Part shown: piece after piece, positions 17,558 through 26,611 of the stretch
How positions within the stretch are numbered: position 1 is the first letter of the stretch
Layout of the letters: each line of letters starts with the position of its first letter
NCBI GenBank assembly: GCA_001768615.1
Contig: MELE01000145.1
Location: forward strand, 8,931 to 43,070
Source: Acidobacteria bacterium RIFCSPLOWO2_12_FULL_67_14b
GTDB taxonomy: Bacteria > Acidobacteriota > Vicinamibacteria > Vicinamibacterales > UBA2999
DNA: 34,140 nucleotides
Reading direction: 5' to 3'
The notes under the pieces: model-generated
The model's database searches: none
What the model saw: only the letters and a program-made list of their open reading frames with translations
Told to the model about the DNA's origin: nothing
Program-made: the position numbers and the translations under genes

Positions 17558-20248
17558 ATGTCCAGCCTCGATAGCTTCAAGACCCGCACATCCCTGACCG
17601 TCGGCGACGACACCGTCACCATCTACAGCCTGCCCGCGCTCGAGAAGGCCGGGTTCCCCGGCGTCGCCCGGCTGCCGTACTCGCTGAAGATCCTGCTCGA
17701 GAACCTGCTGCGCCGCGAAGACAACGGCTTCGTCAAGGCCGGAGACATCAAGGCGCTGGCCGCGTGGGACCCCAAGACGATCGGCGACAAGGAAATGTCG
17801 TTCATGCCCGCGCGAGTCCTGCTGCAGGACTTCACCGGCGTGCCCTGCGTCGTCGACCTCGCCGCCATGCGCGACGGCATCGTCGCGTTGTCGGGCGATC
17901 CGCAGAAGGTCAATCCGCTGCAGCCGGTCGAGCTCGTGATCGATCACTCGGTGCAGGTGGATCATTTCGGCACGAGCAGCGCGTGGGGCCTGAATGCCGA
18001 TCTCGAATACCAGCGCAATCGCGAGCGCTACGTGTTCCTGCGCTGGGGCCAGACGGGCTTCCGGAATTTCCGCGTGGTGCCGCCCGAAACGGGCATCGTG
18101 CATCAGGTCAACATCGAGTACCTCGCGCGCGTCGTCTGCCGCGACGAAGTGAACGGCACCGCCGTCGCCTATCCCGACACGGTGTTCGGCACCGATTCCC
18201 ATACGACGATGGTCAATGGCCTGGGCGTGGTAGGGTGGGGCGTCGGCGGCATCGAGGCGGAGGCGGCGATGCTCGGTCAGCCCAGCTCGATGCTGATCCC
18301 GCCCGTGCTCGGCTATCGCCTGATCGGGAGGCTGCCGGAAGGCGCCACCGCCACCGACCTGGTGCTCACGATCACCGAGGCGCTGCGCAAGCACGGCGTG
18401 GTCGGCAAGTTCGTCGAGTTCTACGGACCCGGGCTGGCGCACCTGACGATTGCGGACCGCGTGACCCTCGGCAACATGTGCCCGGAGTACGGCGCGACCG
18501 TCGCGGTTTTCCCGATTGACGACATGACGCTCGAGTACCTGCGCCTGACGGGGCGCGACGACCGGCAGATCGCGCTGGTCGAAGGCTACGCGAAGGCGCA
18601 GGGTATCTTCCGCACCGCGGCGTCTCCGGACGCCGTATATTCCGAGACGATGGAGCTGGACCTGTCGTCGGTCGAGCCGAGCCTGGCCGGCCCGCGGCGC
18701 CCGCAGGATCGCGTCCCGCTGACGAGGGCGAAGGCGTCCTTTGCCGCGGCTCTCGACGATCTGAAGAAGGGCGTCAAGGTGGCGGCGTCCGGTGGTGGCC
18801 TGGCCGTCGCCACGAAGACCCAGTTGGAACACGGTTCCGTCGTGATCGCCGCCATCACGAGCTGCACGAACACCTCGAACCCGAGCGTGATGATCGGCGC
18901 CGGCCTGCTTGCGAAGAAGGCCGTCGAGCGGGGCCTGACACGCAAGCCGTGGGTGAAGACGAGCCTCGCGCCGGGGTCGAAGGTCGTCACCGACTACTTG
19001 AAGAAGGCGGGGCTCGACACCTACCTCGATCGGATCGGATTCAATCTGGTGGGCTACGGCTGCACCACGTGCATCGGCAACAGCGGGCCGTTGCCGGAAG
19101 AGGTGTCGGCCGAAATCGCGGAGCGCGGCTTGGTGGTGGCCTCCGTGCTCAGCGGCAACCGGAACTTCGAGGGCCGGATCCAGCAGGAAGTCCGCGCCAA
19201 TTACCTCGCGTCGCCGCCGCTCGTGGTGGCCTACGCGCTGGCCGGGTCGATGAACGTCGACGTCACCCGGGACCCGCTGGGAACCGGCACGGACGGCACG
19301 CCGGTGTACTTGAAGGACCTGTGGCCGACCGAGAAAGAGATTCAGGCGGCGATGCTGGCCAGCGTGACGGCCAAGGCCTACCGCGAGCAGTATGCGAGCG
19401 TGTTCGACGGCGACTCGCGGTGGCGGCAACTCCCGGTGCCCACGGGCGATCGCTTCGCCTGGGACGACACGTCCACCTACATCCGCAAGCCGCCGTTCCT
19501 CGAGCACCTGACGATGACGCCGGCGCCGCCGGCAGACATCCGGGGCGCCCGGGCCCTGGCCGTGCTGGGCGACAGCATCACCACCGACCACATTTCGCCG
19601 GCCGGCGGCATCAAGACCACCAGCCCCGCGGGCAAGTACCTGATCGAGCACGGCGTCGAGCCGAAGGACTTCAATTCCTACGGCGCCCGCCGCGGCAATC
19701 ACGAAGTGATGATGCGCGGCACCTTCGCCAATGTGCGGATCAAGAACCAGATGGTGCCTGGCGTCGAAGGCGGCGTGACCGCTCATCTCCCCAGTGGCGA
19801 CGTGATGCCGATCTACGACGCGGCCATGAAGTACCAGGCTGCGGGCGTGCCGCTGGTGGTGATTGCCGGCAAGGAATACGGATCGGGATCGTCGCGCGAT
19901 TGGGCGGCCAAGGGCACCATGCTGCTCGGCGTGAAGGTCGTCATCGCCGAAAGCTACGAGCGCATCCACCGCAGCAACCTCGTGAACATGGGCGTGCTGC
20001 CGCTGCAGTTCAAGGATGGCCAGGGTGCGGCGTCGCTCGGGCTGACCGGCCGCGAAGTGTTTGCGTTTGCCGGCGCGGGCGCGGCGCTCAAGCCGCGCGC
20101 CGAGGTGACGGTGATGGCGACGGCCGAGGACGGATCGCCGAAGACCTTCGCGGCCGTGGCCCGCATCGATACGCCCGAAGAGCTCACGGCGTTCTCACAC
20201 GGGGGCATCCTTCCCTACGTGCTCAGGCAGCTCGTGAAGAAGGGCTGA
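17558..20248 (+). CDS. acnA: Aconitate hydratase A (aconitase)
   Basis: TCA-cycle enzyme interconverting citrate and isocitrate, [4Fe-4S]-dependent, cytoplasmic. 896 aa, matching AcnA/IRP1-type aconitases (about 890-900). Cluster ligands: Cys in [12 protein letters not shown] near residue 435, and two in [15 protein letters not shown] near 501 and 504. N-terminal [17 protein letters not shown] and [20 protein letters not shown] are AcnA marks; the swivel domain carries [13 protein letters not shown] near 773. An AGGAG element precedes the ATG by about 13 nt. The stop and the queG start share one base (TGATG). Sequence gives no sign of damage. Confidence 0.97.
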   Translation: MSSLDSFKTRTSLTVGDDTVTIYSLPALEKAGFPGVARLPYSLKILLENLLRREDNGFVKAGDIKALAAWDPKTIGDKEMSFMPARVLLQDFTGVPCVVDLAAMRDGIVALSGDPQKVNPLQPVELVIDHSVQVDHFGTSSAWGLNADLEYQRNRERYVFLRWGQTGFRNFRVVPPETGIVHQVNIEYLARVVCRDEVNGTAVAYPDTVFGTDSHTTMVNGLGVVGWGVGGIEAEAAMLGQPSSMLIPPVLGYRLIGRLPEGATATDLVLTITEALRKHGVVGKFVEFYGPGLAHLTIADRVTLGNMCPEYGATVAVFPIDDMTLEYLRLTGRDDRQIALVEGYAKAQGIFRTAASPDAVYSETMELDLSSVEPSLAGPRRPQDRVPLTRAKASFAAALDDLKKGVKVAASGGGLAVATKTQLEHGSVVIAAITSCTNTSNPSVMIGAGLLAKKAVERGLTRKPWVKTSLAPGSKVVTDYLKKAGLDTYLDRIGFNLVGYGCTTCIGNSGPLPEEVSAEIAERGLVVASVLSGNRNFEGRIQQEVRANYLASPPLVVAYALAGSMNVDVTRDPLGTGTDGTPVYLKDLWPTEKEIQAAMLASVTAKAYREQYASVFDGDSRWRQLPVPTGDRFAWDDTSTYIRKPPFLEHLTMTPAPPADIRGARALAVLGDSITTDHISPAGGIKTTSPAGKYLIEHGVEPKDFNSYGARRGNHEVMMRGTFANVRIKNQMVPGVEGGVTAHLPSGDVMPIYDAAMKYQAAGVPLVVIAGKEYGSGSSRDWAAKGTMLLGVKVVIAESYERIHRSNLVNMGVLPLQFKDGQGAASLGLTGREVFAFAGAGAALKPRAEVTVMATAEDGSPKTFAAVARIDTPEELTAFSHGGILPYVLRQLVKKG

Positions 20249-21303
20249 TGACCGCCGGCGCGATCAAGCGTCAGGCGCAAGCCCTGGGATTCGACCTGTG
20301 TGGCGTGGCCCCGGCGGCGTCCTTGCCGGAGCTGGCCTATCTGCCTGAGTGGCTCGCCAGCGGCCATGCGGGCGAGATGGTCTATCTTCACAAGTCCGCG
20401 GCGGCCCGCTCGGACATCCGGAACTTCCTGCCTGGCGCCCGTTCCGTCATTGTTACGGGGACGGTCTACAACACGGATGAAGGCAGAAGGCAGAAGGCAG
20501 AAGGCGGAAGGGCGACGGATTCGATTCGCGTGGCGCGATACGCGCGCGGGCGGGACTACCACGTCGTGCTCGCTGAGCGGCTCGAGGCGCTCGTGGCGTG
20601 GATGCGCGGGCAGCATGTCGAGCCGTTCGAGGCCGCCGTCTTCGTCGACAAGCATCACGTGCAGGAGCGCGTCTACGCGCGCCATGCGGGCATCGGGTGG
20701 ATCGGCAAGAACACCTGCGTGATCAATCCCGAGCTTGGTTCCTGGCTGTTCCTATCGGGCATCGCCACCGACCTGGCGCTCGATGCGGACCCGCCGGCGC
20801 TGGATCAATGCGGCGCGTGCACGCTGTGCCTGGACGCGTGCCCGACCGGCGCGCTCGTGGACGCGCACGTGCTCGACGCTACCAGGTGCATTTCCTACCT
20901 GACGATCGAGGCCGAGGGCGCCATCCCCGAGGAACGCCGGGCGCAAATCGGCCACCACGCCTACGGCTGCGACATTTGCCAGGAGGTGTGCCCGTGGAAC
21001 CTGGCGCCGCCGCGCAGCCTCGACCCGGCGTGGCAGGCCGTACGCCGCGATGGGGTGTCAGCGGCGTCGTTGTGGCAGCGCAGCGATGACGAGCTCCATC
21101 AGTTCGTGAAGGGCAGCGCCATGACGCACCTGTCGCTGGCCGGTCTGCGGCGCAATCTCGCCACGGTGATCGGCAATAGCGGCGACGCCGCGCTCCTGCC
21201 GGCGCTGGAGGGTCCGGGCCGCGGCGTGAAGAATGCCGCGCACAGCGCCTTCACCCCGGCCGTGGCCGAGACGGTCGCGTGGGCCAGAGAGCGGTTGAAG
21301 TAG
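20248..21303 (+). CDS. queG: Epoxyqueuosine reductase (QueG) with a repeat-encoded insertion
   Basis: Last step of queuosine synthesis in tRNA, using cobalamin and two [4Fe-4S] clusters. 351 aa from ATG 20248. N-terminal AQALGFDLCGVAPA, the conserved VARYARGRDYH near residue 95, FVDKHHVQERVYA with the likely catalytic Asp near 132, GWIGKNTCVI, then ferredoxin-like CGACTLCLDACP near 189 and CDICQEVCPWN near 241. A HEAT-like helical tail (RRNLATVIGNSGDAALLPALE) follows. Between VTGTVYN and IRVARYA, where relatives have a short loop, residues DEGRRQKAEGGRATDS are inserted; they come from a GAAGGCA heptamer repeat at 20479-20513. Confidence 0.92.
   Translation: MTAGAIKRQAQALGFDLCGVAPAASLPELAYLPEWLASGHAGEMVYLHKSAAARSDIRNFLPGARSVIVTGTVYNTDEGRRQKAEGGRATDSIRVARYARGRDYHVVLAERLEALVAWMRGQHVEPFEAAVFVDKHHVQERVYARHAGIGWIGKNTCVINPELGSWLFLSGIATDLALDADPPALDQCGACTLCLDACPTGALVDAHVLDATRCISYLTIEAEGAIPEERRAQIGHHAYGCDICQEVCPWNLAPPRSLDPAWQAVRRDGVSAASLWQRSDDELHQFVKGSAMTHLSLAGLRRNLATVIGNSGDAALLPALEGPGRGVKNAAHSAFTPAVAETVAWARERLK
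20479..20513. repeat. GAAGGCA heptamer tandem repeat inside queG
   Basis: Three perfect GAAGGCA copies, one GAAGGCG and a degenerate GAAGGGC, in tandem. The tract is read through in frame by queG as EGRRQKAEGGR-type sequence. A 7-bp unit means any single-unit change would disrupt the gene. Confidence 0.9.
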
Positions 21304-21312
21304 TATCGAAAC

Positions 21313-21864
21313 ATGGCGAACGCCTCCCTCGCCCCCGTCCTGCTGGTGTCGATGCCGCAGATGCGCGATCCCAACTTCTCGAAGACGGTCGTGCTGCTGG
21401 CCGAGTACGGCGCGCATGGCGCGTTCGGCCTGGTGCTCAACCGCCGGATGCCCGAGCCGGCCCAGGCCATCGTGACGGCGGACGAGCCGCTGCGGATTCA
21501 TCCCAAGATGCACCTCTACACGGGCGGGCCCGTGGAGCCCACGCGCGCGTGGATCCTCACGGCCAGGCCCGAACTGGATGCCGACGCCCTCGAGGTGATG
21601 GGCGGCGTGTACCTGTCGGCGTCGCCGGCGCTCGTGCGCAAGACGCTCGAGTCGGCTCCCGACCCCGCGGTCCGCATGGTCGTGGGCTATGCGGGGTGGG
21701 GGGCCGGGCAACTGGACGTCGAGCTGGCGGAGTCGTCCTGGCTCCTGGCGCCGGTGCAATCCGACCTGATCTTTTCGACGCCGCTCGACGACATGTGGGC
21801 AACGGCGATTCGCCGGCTGGGCGCCGAGCCGTCGATGCTTCAAGGGTCGTCAGGTGTTCACTAG
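21313..21864 (+). CDS. YqgE/AlgH family protein (UPF0301)
   Basis: 183 aa, no signal peptide. Family marks: LLVSMPQMRDPNFSKTVVLLAEYGAHGAFGLVLNR at the N-terminus, TGGPVEP near residue 75, GVYLSASP near 97, VVGYAGWGAGQLDVELAESSWLLAP near 120. The family is structurally known but its biochemical role is not settled; AlgH has been linked to alginate regulation in Pseudomonas. It starts 9 nt after queG. A TAGTAT hexamer (overlapping the queG stop) lies 6 nt before the ATG, with no convincing Shine-Dalgarno. Confidence 0.93.
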   Translation: MANASLAPVLLVSMPQMRDPNFSKTVVLLAEYGAHGAFGLVLNRRMPEPAQAIVTADEPLRIHPKMHLYTGGPVEPTRAWILTARPELDADALEVMGGVYLSASPALVRKTLESAPDPAVRMVVGYAGWGAGQLDVELAESSWLLAPVQSDLIFSTPLDDMWATAIRRLGAEPSMLQGSSGVH

Positions 21865-21880
21865 TGCGAAGGAGCGAGGC

Positions 21881-23587
21881 ATGGGACGGGTGGCGATGGC
21901 GGTGACTTCAGCTTCCCTGGTGGCGACGCTGGCGGCCTGCCGGGCCCAGGCGCCGTCGACGCCCCCGGCCGCGCCGGCGCCGGCAGTCGACCCGGCGGTG
22001 TCGGACCTGCAGCAGAAGACCGCGCGGTTTGCGGTGACCGACCTCAGCGCCGACATCACGGCGCTGCCGCCCGACGAGCGCGACGCACTGGCGCACCTGG
22101 TGCGCGCGGCCCAGGTCATGGACGCGTTGTTCCTCGAGCAGGTCTGGGCCGGTAACGAGACCATGCTCTACTCGCTGATTCGAGACGAGTCGCCGATCGG
22201 CAAGGCGCGCCTGCACGCGTTCCTGGTCAACAAGGGACCGTGGTCGCGGCTCGATCACCACGAGGTGTTCGTGCCCGGCGCCCCCGAGAAGCTGCCCTCG
22301 GCCAACTACTACCCGGTCGGCGCCACCAAGGCGGAAGTGGAGAAATGGATCGCGTCGCTCAGTGGCGCCGAGAAGGCGCGGGCGACCGGGTTCTTCACGA
22401 CCATCCGGCGCGGCCCCGATGGCCGGCTGATGGCCGTGCCCTACAGCACCGAGTATCAAGGCGAGCTCGCGCTGGCGGCGCAGCACCTGCGCGCCGCCGC
22501 CGCGGCGACCGCGCAGCCGACGCTCAAGGCCTTCCTCGAGGCGCGCGCGGCCGCGTTTGGGTCGAACGATTACTACGACAGCGACGTGAAGTGGATGGAG
22601 CTCGACGCCACCATCGAGCCGACGATCGGCCCCTACGAGGTCTACGAAGACGAGTGGTTCAACTACAAGGCGGCGTTCGAGGCCTTCATCACCGTCAAGG
22701 ACAAGACCGAGTCCGACAAGCTCGTGAAGTTCGCCGGCTCGCTGCAGGAGATCGAGAACAGCCTGCCGATCGACCCGAAGTATCGCAACCCGAAGCTGGG
22801 CGCGATGGCCCCGATCGCGGTTGTCAACACCGTGTTCTCTGCGGGCGACGGCAATCGCGGCGTGCAGACGGCCGCGTTCAACCTGCCCAACGACGAGCGG
22901 GTGATCCGCGAAAAGGGCAGCAAGCGCGTGATGCTCAAGAACAACCAGGAGGCGAAGTTCCAGAAGGTGCTGGTGCCCATCTCCAGGGTCGCGCTGGCCC
23001 GGGGCGACCAGGCCAACGTCGCTTTCGACGCGTTCTTCACGCACATTCTGATGCACGAGCTGATGCACGGGCTCGGCCCGCACGACATCAGCGTCGGCGG
23101 CCGCACGACCACGGTGCGCCAGGAGCTGAAGGACACCTACAGCGCCATCGAGGAAGCCAAGGCCGACATCTCGGGGCTCTTCGCGCTGCAGTTCCTGATC
23201 GACAAGGGCCAACTGGACAAGGGGCTCGAGCAGACGATCTACACCACGTTCCTGGCCTCGGCCTTCCGTTCGCTGCGGTTCGGCATTGCCGAGGCGCACG
23301 GCCGCGGCCAGGCGATCCAGTTGAACTACCTGCTGGATCACGGCGGGTTCACGGTCAGCGGCGACGGCACCTTCGCCGTCGACACGGCGAAGATCCGCGA
23401 CGCCGTCACGTCGCTGACGCGCGAGATCATGACGCTGGAGGCCGAGGGCAGCTACGCCAAGGCGACGCAGATGATCGAGACGCTCGGCGTGCTGCGGCCG
23501 CCGACCAAGGCAATCCTCGACAAGCTCACCGCGGTGCCGGTCGACATCGAGCCCCGCTTCGTCACCGCGCGCGACCTCCTGAAGTAG
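21881..23587 (+). CDS. M49-like (dipeptidyl-peptidase III / NUDT3-type) zinc hydrolase, lipoprotein
   Basis: 568 aa. The start at ATG 21881 has an AAGGAG site 6 nt upstream and gives a lipoprotein signal (VATLAAC, lipobox LAAC), followed by a Pro/Ala linker. Zinc motif HELMHGLGPH near residue 393 with the third ligand region AIEEAKADISGLFAL near 423. This HExxH-GxGPH plus EEAKAD combination matches the DPP III-like domain of plant NUDT3 and its bacterial relatives rather than the HELLGHGSG of classical DPP III. Probably a periplasm-facing metallopeptidase or related hydrolase; its substrate is unknown. Last gene of the plus-strand run; a hairpin separates it from the convergent csoR. Confidence 0.78.
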   Translation: MGRVAMAVTSASLVATLAACRAQAPSTPPAAPAPAVDPAVSDLQQKTARFAVTDLSADITALPPDERDALAHLVRAAQVMDALFLEQVWAGNETMLYSLIRDESPIGKARLHAFLVNKGPWSRLDHHEVFVPGAPEKLPSANYYPVGATKAEVEKWIASLSGAEKARATGFFTTIRRGPDGRLMAVPYSTEYQGELALAAQHLRAAAAATAQPTLKAFLEARAAAFGSNDYYDSDVKWMELDATIEPTIGPYEVYEDEWFNYKAAFEAFITVKDKTESDKLVKFAGSLQEIENSLPIDPKYRNPKLGAMAPIAVVNTVFSAGDGNRGVQTAAFNLPNDERVIREKGSKRVMLKNNQEAKFQKVLVPISRVALARGDQANVAFDAFFTHILMHELMHGLGPHDISVGGRTTTVRQELKDTYSAIEEAKADISGLFALQFLIDKGQLDKGLEQTIYTTFLASAFRSLRFGIAEAHGRGQAIQLNYLLDHGGFTVSGDGTFAVDTAKIRDAVTSLTREIMTLEAEGSYAKATQMIETLGVLRPPTKAILDKLTAVPVDIEPRFVTARDLLK

Positions 23588-23588
23588 A

Positions 23589-23608
23589 GGCGGGACTTTA
23601 GTCCCGCC
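23589..23608. repeat. GGCGGGAC-TTTA-GTCCCGCC hairpin between convergent genes
   Basis: A perfect 8-bp stem with a TTTA loop, 1 nt after the M49-like stop and 2 nt before the csoR stop. It could end transcription from both sides, but has no T-run on either strand. Related in sequence to the palindrome at 8663-8682, so a dispersed palindromic repeat is the safer reading. Confidence 0.7.
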
Positions 23609-23610
23609 GG

Positions 23611-23985
23611 TCAGCGCAGATGGCGGTAGACGAGCTCGAGCAGCTCGTCGTATGTCGCATCGGCCTCGGCCGGGCCCTTCTTGATCGCGCTCGTGGCGCA
23701 GTGCTTCAGGTGATTGCGTAACAGCTGCCGCCCGACGCCGCGCAGCGCCTCCTGCGCCGACGCGATCTGCGTGATGATGTCTGGGCAGTAGCGGTCGTCC
23801 TCGACCATCTTGTGGAGGCCGCGGATCTGGCCCTCGATGCGGCGCAGGCGCTTCAGGTTTGCCGCTTTGATCTCGGGATCCACGGCATGTGCGTGCTTGG
23901 GTGCTTCGGTGCGTGGGTGCTTGGGTGCTTCGGTGCGTGGGTGCTTGGGTGCTTCGGTGCGTGGGTGCTTGGGGGATCGAGTCAC
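23611..23985 (-). CDS. csoR: CsoR-family copper-sensing repressor with a repeat-extended N-terminus
   Basis: 124 aa all-helical metal-sensing repressor (DUF156). The domain begins about residue 36 ([21 protein letters not shown]); the Cu(I) ligands are Cys in DRYCPDI and His and Cys in NHLKHC, i.e. the C-H-C set of copper sensors. The GTG start at 23985 overlaps the copA stop (GTGA) and has AGGAG 10 nt upstream, so it is firm. Residues 5-30 are PKHPRTEA units from a 24-bp repeat that relatives lack; a normal family N-terminus would begin near [11 protein letters not shown] downstream GTG at Val35 is an alternative start. The likely target is the double palindrome before copZ, giving autoregulation. 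Confidence 0.92.
   Translation of the reverse strand: MTRSPKHPRTEAPKHPRTEAPKHPRTEAPKHAHAVDPEIKAANLKRLRRIEGQIRGLHKMVEDDRYCPDIITQIASAQEALRGVGRQLLRNHLKHCATSAIKKGPAEADATYDELLELVYRHLR
23892..23971. repeat. GGTGCTTG octamers in 24-bp superrepeats at the csoR 5' end
   Basis: Ten octamers in the order GGTGCTTG-GGTGCTTC-GGTGCGTG, repeated three times plus one unit (first unit CGTGCTTG). The 24-bp superunit is frame-neutral and encodes PKHPRTEA on the minus strand. Not a CRISPR array: there are no spacers. Confidence 0.93.
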
Positions 23986-26348
23986 GACAGGCTCACTCCT
24001 CTCAACCGAAGGCTGTTGGACACCACGCTGACGGAGCTGAAGGCCATCGCGGCGCTGGCGACGATCGGGCTCAGCAGGACGCCGAACATGGGATACAGCA
24101 CGCCCGCGGCCACCGGGATGCCCACCACGTTGTAGACGAACGCCCAGAACAGGTTCTGCCTCATCGTTTTCATGGTGGTGGCGGCCAGCACGATCGCGTG
24201 CTCGACGCTCGCCAGGTCGCTGCGCATCAGCGTCACCGACGCGGCGTCGGCGGCGATGTCGGTGCCGGATGCCATGGCCATGCCGATGTCGGCCTGCGCC
24301 AGGGCGGGCGCGTCGTTGAGGCCGTCGCCGACCATTGCCACGCGGTGCCCGCGCTGTTGCAGGCCCTTGATCGCGTCGACCTTGCCCTCGGGCAGGACCT
24401 CCGCGATCACCTCGGTGATGCCGGCCTGTGCCGCGACCGCCTCGGCCGTCGCGCGCCGATCGCCGGTCAGCAGGACCACGCGCAGCCCGCGGCGCTTCAG
24501 CGAGGCGACGACCCTGGCCGCGTTCGTGCGCATCGTGTCGGCGATGGCGAAGGCCGCCGCGGCCTTCCCGTCGATCGCCGCGAACACGGTGGTCTTTGCC
24601 TCTGAGGCCCAGGCCGCCGATTGCGGGAAGGCCGCGGCGGTATCGATGCCGGACTCGCGCATCAGGGCGCCGGTGCCGACGATGACGCGCGCCGCGCCGA
24701 CGGTGGCGACGACGCCTTTACCAGGCACCGCGACGAGGTGCTCGACCGGTGAATCACCGGACGCGCCCTCGGCATAGGCGACGATGGCCCGGGCCAGCGG
24801 ATGCTCCGAGCGTCCTTCCGCCGCGGACACGAGGCGCAGCACGCGGGCGCGATCCTGCTGTGGCGCCAGCGCGAAGTCGACCACCCGGGGCTTGCCCTCG
24901 GTGAGGGTGCCCGTCTTGTCGAAGACCACGGCATCCACCCCGGCGAGGCGCTCGAGCGGCTCGCCGCCCTTGATCAGGACGCCGGCCGCGGCGCCGCGGC
25001 CGCTGGCCACCATGACCGCCGTCGGCACCGCCAGCCCCATCGCGCACGGGCAGGCGATGATCAGCACGGCCACGGCCGCCGTCAGGGCGCGCACGAACGA
25101 GGGATCCGCCGGCAACACCATCCAGGCCGCGAAGGTCAGGACGGCAATCCCGATCACCGTCGGCACGAACACCGCGGAGATCCGGTCGGCCAGCCGCTGG
25201 ATGGGCGCTTGCGACGCCTGCGCGTCTTTCATCAAGGTGACGATGCGGGCGAGCACGGTGTGGGCGCCGATGGCGGTGGCGCGGATGTCGAGGGCGCCAG
25301 AGGTGTTGATGGTGGCGCCGATCACCGCGTCGCCCGCCTGCTTGTCGACGGGCATCGACTCGCCGGTGAGCATCGATTCGTCGATGGCGCCGCTGCCGGT
25401 CACGATCACGCCGTCCACCGGGATGCGTTCGCCGGGCCGCACGATCACGATGTCGCCGGCGCGGACGTCGCCGATCGGGATGTCGCGCTCCTCGCCGTCC
25501 CGGCGGACGCGCGCTGACGAGGGCTGGAGTTTCGCCAGTTGCCGCAGCGCACGAGTCGTCTGCGTCTTGGCGCGGGCCTCCATCGTGTTGCCGAGCAACA
25601 CCAGGGCGATGATCAGGATCACCGCCTCGTAGTAGACGTCGGGCCGTGCCCCTTCGGCCACGAACAGGCCGGGCGCGAACGTCGCGGCCACCGAATAGAG
25701 GAAGGCGGCGCCGGTGCCGACGGCGATCAGCGTGTTCATGTTCGCGGTGCGGTGACGGAGGCTGGACCACGCCCGCGTGTAGAAGTGGCGGCCCGCCCAC
25801 GCCATCACGAATACGGTGGCGGCCAGCAGCGCGAGGGTCAGCGCCTGCGGATCGATGGCGTAGAGCCAGGGTAGCGCCGCCCGCACCGGCGGATCGATCG
25901 CCGTCATCGTCCAGCGCAGCAGCGGATCGCCGGCGTGTTCGGCATGGGGCGCCACGCCGCCCATCAGCGGCATCGACGCGATCATCGCGGCGGCGCCGAG
26001 GGCCAGCGCTGACAGCGCTCTGGTCCGCAGCGAGACGTACTCGATCTGCTGCGCGCGCTCGCGCGCCTCGTCTGCGGCGGTGGCGTCGAGATCCGCGGTG
26101 GGGAGGTGCGACGCGTAGCCGGTCTCGTTGATCGCCGCCACCAGGTGCTCCGGCCCGGTGATCGCCGGGTCGTAGTTGACGGTGGCCTCGTGGGTCATCA
26201 GATTGACGGCGGCCCTGGTCACCCCCGGCGCGGCGGTCAGCGCGCGCTGCACGTTGGCCTGGCACGCCGCGCACGTCATGCCCTCGACGGGCAGGGTGAT
26301 CTTCAGGGGCGGGGCGCCGGCGGGCGCCGTCTCCGAATCGGCGTTCAT
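23982..26348 (-). CDS. copA: Copper-translocating P1B-type ATPase (CopA)
   Basis: ATP-driven Cu(I) exporter of the inner membrane, 788 aa. The start at ATG 26348 overlaps the copZ stop (ATGA). One N-terminal heavy-metal-associated domain with [11 protein letters not shown] (Cys 26 and 29); eight predicted membrane helices; actuator TGES in [10 protein letters not shown]; the transport-site CPC in [15 protein letters not shown] near residue 432; phosphorylation site [11 protein letters not shown] near 474; SEHPLARAI in the nucleotide domain; hinge [16 protein letters not shown] near 672; and M/S-containing last helices ([30 protein letters not shown]) typical of Cu+ pumps. Second gene of the copZ-copA-csoR unit. 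Confidence 0.96.
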   Translation of the reverse strand: MNADSETAPAGAPPLKITLPVEGMTCAACQANVQRALTAAPGVTRAAVNLMTHEATVNYDPAITGPEHLVAAINETGYASHLPTADLDATAADEARERAQQIEYVSLRTRALSALALGAAAMIASMPLMGGVAPHAEHAGDPLLRWTMTAIDPPVRAALPWLYAIDPQALTLALLAATVFVMAWAGRHFYTRAWSSLRHRTANMNTLIAVGTGAAFLYSVAATFAPGLFVAEGARPDVYYEAVILIIALVLLGNTMEARAKTQTTRALRQLAKLQPSSARVRRDGEERDIPIGDVRAGDIVIVRPGERIPVDGVIVTGSGAIDESMLTGESMPVDKQAGDAVIGATINTSGALDIRATAIGAHTVLARIVTLMKDAQASQAPIQRLADRISAVFVPTVIGIAVLTFAAWMVLPADPSFVRALTAAVAVLIIACPCAMGLAVPTAVMVASGRGAAAGVLIKGGEPLERLAGVDAVVFDKTGTLTEGKPRVVDFALAPQQDRARVLRLVSAAEGRSEHPLARAIVAYAEGASGDSPVEHLVAVPGKGVVATVGAARVIVGTGALMRESGIDTAAAFPQSAAWASEAKTTVFAAIDGKAAAAFAIADTMRTNAARVVASLKRRGLRVVLLTGDRRATAEAVAAQAGITEVIAEVLPEGKVDAIKGLQQRGHRVAMVGDGLNDAPALAQADIGMAMASGTDIAADAASVTLMRSDLASVEHAIVLAATTMKTMRQNLFWAFVYNVVGIPVAAGVLYPMFGVLLSPIVASAAMAFSSVSVVSNSLRLRGVSLS

Positions 26349-26560
26349 TGCTCGCCGATTACGGAGAACCCGGCGCGCTCGACGGCGGCCTTGACGGTGT
26401 CGCTCGAGACCCGCGCCGGATCGAGGCGCAGCACGGCCCGCCCGACCTCGACCTTGAGCGGTTCGATGCCCGGAACCGCCTTCAGCACGCGCGTCAGGCT
26501 GTTCACGCACCCGCCGCACGACATCCCGTCGATGGCGAACGTCTTCTCGATGTCACCCAT
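26345..26560 (-). CDS. copZ: CopZ-like heavy-metal-associated copper chaperone
   Basis: 71 aa, a single HMA ferredoxin-like domain with the metal motif [11 protein letters not shown] (Cys 15 and 18). Delivers Cu(I) to CopA in the cytoplasm by analogy to CopZ/Atx1. Its stop overlaps the copA ATG (ATGA). It is the first gene after the double CsoR-type operator and is thus expected to be copper-inducible. The second Cys is preceded by two Gly rather than the more usual Ala-x, a common variant. Confidence 0.92.
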   Translation of the reverse strand: MGDIEKTFAIDGMSCGGCVNSLTRVLKAVPGIEPLKVEVGRAVLRLDPARVSSDTVKAAVERAGFSVIGEQ

Positions 26561-26564
26561 GCGA

Positions 26565-26581
26565 ATACCCTCGGGGGGTAT
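26565..26581 (-). promoter_or_regulatory. CsoR-type operator, distal box (imperfect palindrome)
   Basis: ATACCCTCGGGGGGTAT, the same palindrome as the neighbouring box with mismatches in the centre. It touches the -10 element and covers the expected transcription start of copZ. Bound repressor here would block initiation. Confidence 0.75.
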
Positions 26582-26609
26582 ACTAATACCCCCTGGGGGT
26601 ATCTGTCAA
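26580..26609 (-). promoter_or_regulatory. Promoter of copZ-copA-csoR
   Basis: On the minus strand TTGACA (26609-26604) is followed after 18 nt by TAGTAT (26585-26580). The start would be near 26573, about 13 nt before the copZ ATG. The perfect palindrome at 26586-26602 fills the spacer almost exactly. The -35 begins only 2 nt after the stop codon of the TolC-type gene, so copZ-copA-csoR can be expressed separately from the upstream genes on the same strand. Confidence 0.8.
26586..26602 (-). promoter_or_regulatory. CsoR-type operator, perfect palindrome
   Basis: ATACCCCCTGGGGGTAT: two 8-nt arms around a single central base, matching the TACCCC/GGGGTA pattern of known CsoR operators. It lies between the -35 and -10 of copZ and controls a unit that encodes a CsoR repressor, so regulation by that protein is the simplest reading. 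Confidence 0.88.
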
Positions 26610-26611
26610 GC

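Noticed and set aside
17336-19969. 877-codon minus-strand open frame opposite aconitase and the permease-binding protein
   Set aside because: Spans two well-recognised plus-strand genes and has no domain; antisense artefact.
23892-23971. Possible CRISPR array
   Set aside because: Units are 8 bp in direct tandem with no spacers, and there are no cas genes.
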